A stretch of 64,000 nucleotides of DNA from M3007 sp964481485 (GTDB lineage: Bacteria; Bacteroidota; Bacteroidia; Chitinophagales; Saprospiraceae), in contig CAYZVM010000002.1 in the NCBI GenBank assembly GCA_964481485.1, positions 1 to 64,000 on the forward strand. Direction: 5' to 3'. The position numbers and the translations under genes are program-made. A model generated the notes under the pieces. That model saw only the letters and a list, made by a program, of their open reading frames with translations. It had not been told where the DNA came from and did not search any database. Positions 62,701-64,000 of the stretch are shown here, piece by piece (position 1 is the stretch's first letter; the number at the start of each line of letters is the position of its first letter).

Positions 62701-63998
62701 GCGGCTATTTTCTCAAACGCTGCTGCTTTTTCCGCTTCTGATCTTTTGACGCCATTCCTTACGGCCGCTTCGATTCTGGCCTCAATCAATTTTGGACTGG
62801 TCCTGTCCTGGTACCATTGGGTATCCTTCACCGTATCATTCGTATCATACGTCTTCTGGTACCAGGCATCAAACTCTACCTTGCTGAAGGTCTCGTTGGG
62901 CATCTTGGTGAGGATCACTCGGTCGAGCGGGTCGTAATAAATGACTGGAGTCACGCCGGCGGCTATGATCCTGCGGTCGTCTTCGTAGGCATGTGTCACG
63001 GAAAAGAACGGCTCGTACTGCATGACCGGCTTCCCCTTGTTGTTGAGCACAGTCAGGCCGGTACCCACCCAGCGGCGCTCGCTGCCGGTGTCTTGTTCTG
63101 CGAGGTGATCGCCTTCGATCTTCAGGGCTATGCCCGGCTCCCCCTGCACTTTTTTCATCAGCACCTGCCCGATGCCGTTAGCGTATTCAAAGGCGTATTG
63201 CAGCGGGGAGTTTTCTCCACCGGGAGCATGGAAGTGAATTTCCCGGTTGATGGAGGCTACTTTAATGGGCATGCTGCCGAAGTCATATACAAAGCGGATG
63301 GTGGCGTGGCCGATCAGTGCCGGGCCATTTTTGACGGGATTGTCGAAAAAATCCTTCACCTGCTGCTTACTCAGGTCTGCCTCAAAATCCTCTAAGTCGT
63401 CCGCCTCATCGCCTTTCCCTTTTACCGCCATGCCGACCACCATACCCAGGGCGTCGAAGGCCACTTCGGTCAGGTTATCGTTTTCGTCCTTTACCAGTTC
63501 CGGCTGCAGGGTGCGGTAGTTGAAGCGTTCGACCGAGGTCGTATTGCCGATGGCGTCTTCCGTTTTGACGACAAACAGGTTGTGCTTCCCGTAAGTTATT
63601 TGGGAGCAATAGCCGTAGGGGTCGCAGTACCGGTCGGCCATGTAAAAACAATGCTCCGGCTGGTCCGGGTAAACCATGGTGCCTTCGTGATCCCACCACC
63701 AATCAGACGGATCAGTGTCAGGGAAAGCGGTGATATCCTCGCGGTTGCGGAATTGGCCTAACCGTAACTCCTTTTCGGTTACCTTGCCTTTGTACAGGTT
63801 TTCCACTAAGCTGCCGGTAAATGCTAATTGGTACGATTCGTAGGGCAGGCCCAAGCGGCTTTGATTGCCCAAAGGCAAGGGCTGGGACAGATCATTCGCA
63901 TCGGCAAAAAGCGTGCGCACGTGCTCGATGATGCGCTTTTGGGGTACGAGGTCGGTGACTTTTTCCTGGTAGGGTAGTTCTTCCGCATCCGGCGCTTC
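59769..63998 (-). CDS. TcB/TcC-type fusion toxin (Rhs-repeat cocoon) with a papain-like C-terminal domain (5' end outside window)
   Basis: The frame is open to the right edge, so at least 1409 residues are visible; the N-terminal SpvB part is missing. Visible TcB part: LGLPYESYQLAFTGSLVENLY. Then come many YD/Rhs repeats and the Rhs core end (YYYGARYYLAWLGRWGSEDP, NLYRFNYSNPI, IDINGM). In Tc toxins the cocoon cleaves itself and encloses the C-terminal tip. The last ~320 residues are unrelated to the core and A+T-rich, with Cys (codon 60516-60518, DFYSCFGIALNY) and His (codon 60093-60095, GKHASFVLIQNG), spaced like an NlpC/P60 or CHAP fold. I infer the tip is a cysteine protease, amidase or deamidase; not proven. 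No immunity gene is adjacent. Confidence 0.9.
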   Translation of the reverse strand, partial: EAPDAEELPYQEKVTDLVPQKRIIEHVRTLFADANDLSQPLPLGNQSRLGLPYESYQLAFTGSLVENLYKGKVTEKELRLGQFRNREDITAFPDTDPSDWWWDHEGTMVYPDQPEHCFYMADRYCDPYGYCSQITYGKHNLFVVKTEDAIGNTTSVERFNYRTLQPELVKDENDNLTEVAFDALGMVVGMAVKGKGDEADDLEDFEADLSKQQVKDFFDNPVKNGPALIGHATIRFVYDFGSMPIKVASINREIHFHAPGGENSPLQYAFEYANGIGQVLMKKVQGEPGIALKIEGDHLAEQDTGSERRWVGTGLTVLNNKGKPVMQYEPFFSVTHAYEDDRRIIAAGVTPVIYYDPLDRVILTKMPNETFSKVEFDAWYQKTYDTNDTVKDTQWYQDRTSPKLIEARIEAAVRNGVKRSEAEKAAAFEKIAAEKAGGHADTPTIAHLDSLGRAFFTIAHNKIPQFANNGAISGYEDRCLETEVELDIEGNQRAVVDARYNTVVRYHYDMLGGVCCQENMDRGPRWTFEDVLDKPLIGWKEEEEKDPQTGNHKFTTFFTEYDRLHRPILERIQFHDGTTIVNETIQYGEDLPDDKRFNLRGKVYQARDQVGTVTNSSYDFKGNLLAQSRQLCSIFAAPYIDWSIPESVSPEQEIFTTSTRYDALGRVTETNTPDGSAIRYRYNEANLLDGVTVKVAFEGDAPDVRPVVKNIDYDAKGQRTQIVHGNGARTRYTYDAQTFRLTRLLTTRNGGAPLQDLRYYYDPEGNITAIEDQAQDTEFYKNSMVDAVAHYTYDALYQLIDATGREQIANGNQPTDHVDIPIATPQPASNTSAVRNYRQRYAYDDAGNITQMRHIANGGSWTRDYAYNTHSYLEPDRMNNRLSQITTGSSLPQPFTHDYHGNMTKIPGVGDLVWNYDDHIRSVNLTGGGTAYYDYDPEKQRIRKVIKLLDGTEKVRLYLGNVEIYRVYSGDQITLERKTLHVSDGDKRIAIFEKTTTDNTPLNTRHQFGNHLGSAVLELDEQAQIISYEEYHPYGTSAYRYGRTDTEVGEKRYRYSGKERDAETGMYYYGARYYLAWLGRWGSEDPIGAIEGLNLYRFNYSNPIKIIDINGMQTYSTSLRKRIDIPEVQVFSREGISMESIKKIVEVEGKSYIYRKDFYSCFGIALNYVLAFLEGKLHPPSAHQLRSPFYHKIIYDIRKGTNASPEELLHTPLKSKIRDVRTGKIQGPVDTLDYVSDREAEIYGLQGEGWYIRREHWYYKMEGGDKHSIQYGFYFPMKKPLKSGDIIITASGTDKGDFAGKHASFVLIQNGKISLWGARNRPTSPNDIPRPEEESVDGALRLDVFNNPNLKYARRRIIQVLRFDFDKRARALWEQEVKRQIIMGNAMRQGDFRNPLLRPPEDLGNLRIK

Positions 63999-64000
63999 CT

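Noticed and set aside
59769..63998. Rhs toxin of a type VI secretion system
   Set aside because: TcB-specific sequence (GLPYESYQLAF) and the adjacent TcA gene identify a Tc toxin; there is no PAAR domain visible and no T6SS genes.

Overview
The window comes from a Bacteroidota chromosome, most likely a Saprospiraceae-type organism. Support for this: a type IX secretion C-terminal sorting domain at the left edge, a second broken secreted-protein gene of the same style at 48.9 kb, few Shine-Dalgarno sequences, and word-like interspersed repeats typical of this phylum.

Region 1 (1-17.4 kb) is G+C-rich and mostly housekeeping. It holds the end of a T9SS-secreted protein, two unrecognised genes, htpG, an alkaline phosphatase, dprA, an SH3-domain protein, a four-helix-bundle (S23/IVS) protein inside repeat words, a YyaL-like DUF255 protein, a GNAT acetyltransferase, an SGNH hydrolase, and a rhamnose cassette (mutarotase, isomerase, kinase) followed by an FMN-dependent L-lactate dehydrogenase-like gene. 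Between htpG and the phosphatase gene there is a perfect -24/-12 (sigma-54) promoter with no gene behind it, probably driving a structured RNA of about 190 nt.

Region 2 (17.4-47.8 kb) starts just after fragments that look like tRNA 3' ends and short direct repeats. It carries a nearly complete extracellular contractile injection system (eCIS; Afp/PVC/MAC/AlgoCIS type) transcribed leftward from 46.8 to 19.4 kb. The order is DUF4255 cap or terminator protein, unknown protein, sheath, two tube proteins, DUF5908, LysM tube/baseplate protein, VgrG-like spike, gp25, Afp11-like and Afp12-like baseplate proteins, a 976-aa protein with a helix-hairpin-helix tail, tape measure protein, a 1540-aa DUF4157 cargo with a nuclease-like C-terminus, a double-SUKH candidate immunity protein, a 241-aa protein with a cargo-like N-terminus, and the AAA+ ATPase. 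A convergent gene at 17.7 kb joins an effector-associated domain (EAD11-like) to a membrane anchor, DUF1573, PKD and four C-terminal repeats. A LuxR-type response regulator lies upstream of the operon; its start codon touches the end of an insertion sequence remnant.

Region 3 (47.75-64 kb) holds the decayed IS4-type element, a truncated secreted-protein gene, a small membrane protein and a Tc (ABC) toxin locus: a 3354-aa TcA-like subunit, preceded by a TcB/TcC fusion that runs off the right edge. The last ~320 residues of the fusion are A+T-rich, start exactly after the Rhs core, and contain a Cys/His pair resembling an NlpC/P60 or CHAP-type papain-like fold.

Taken together, the right two thirds look like a toxin-delivery island with two different protein-injection machines (eCIS and Tc), each carrying an exchangeable toxic tip.
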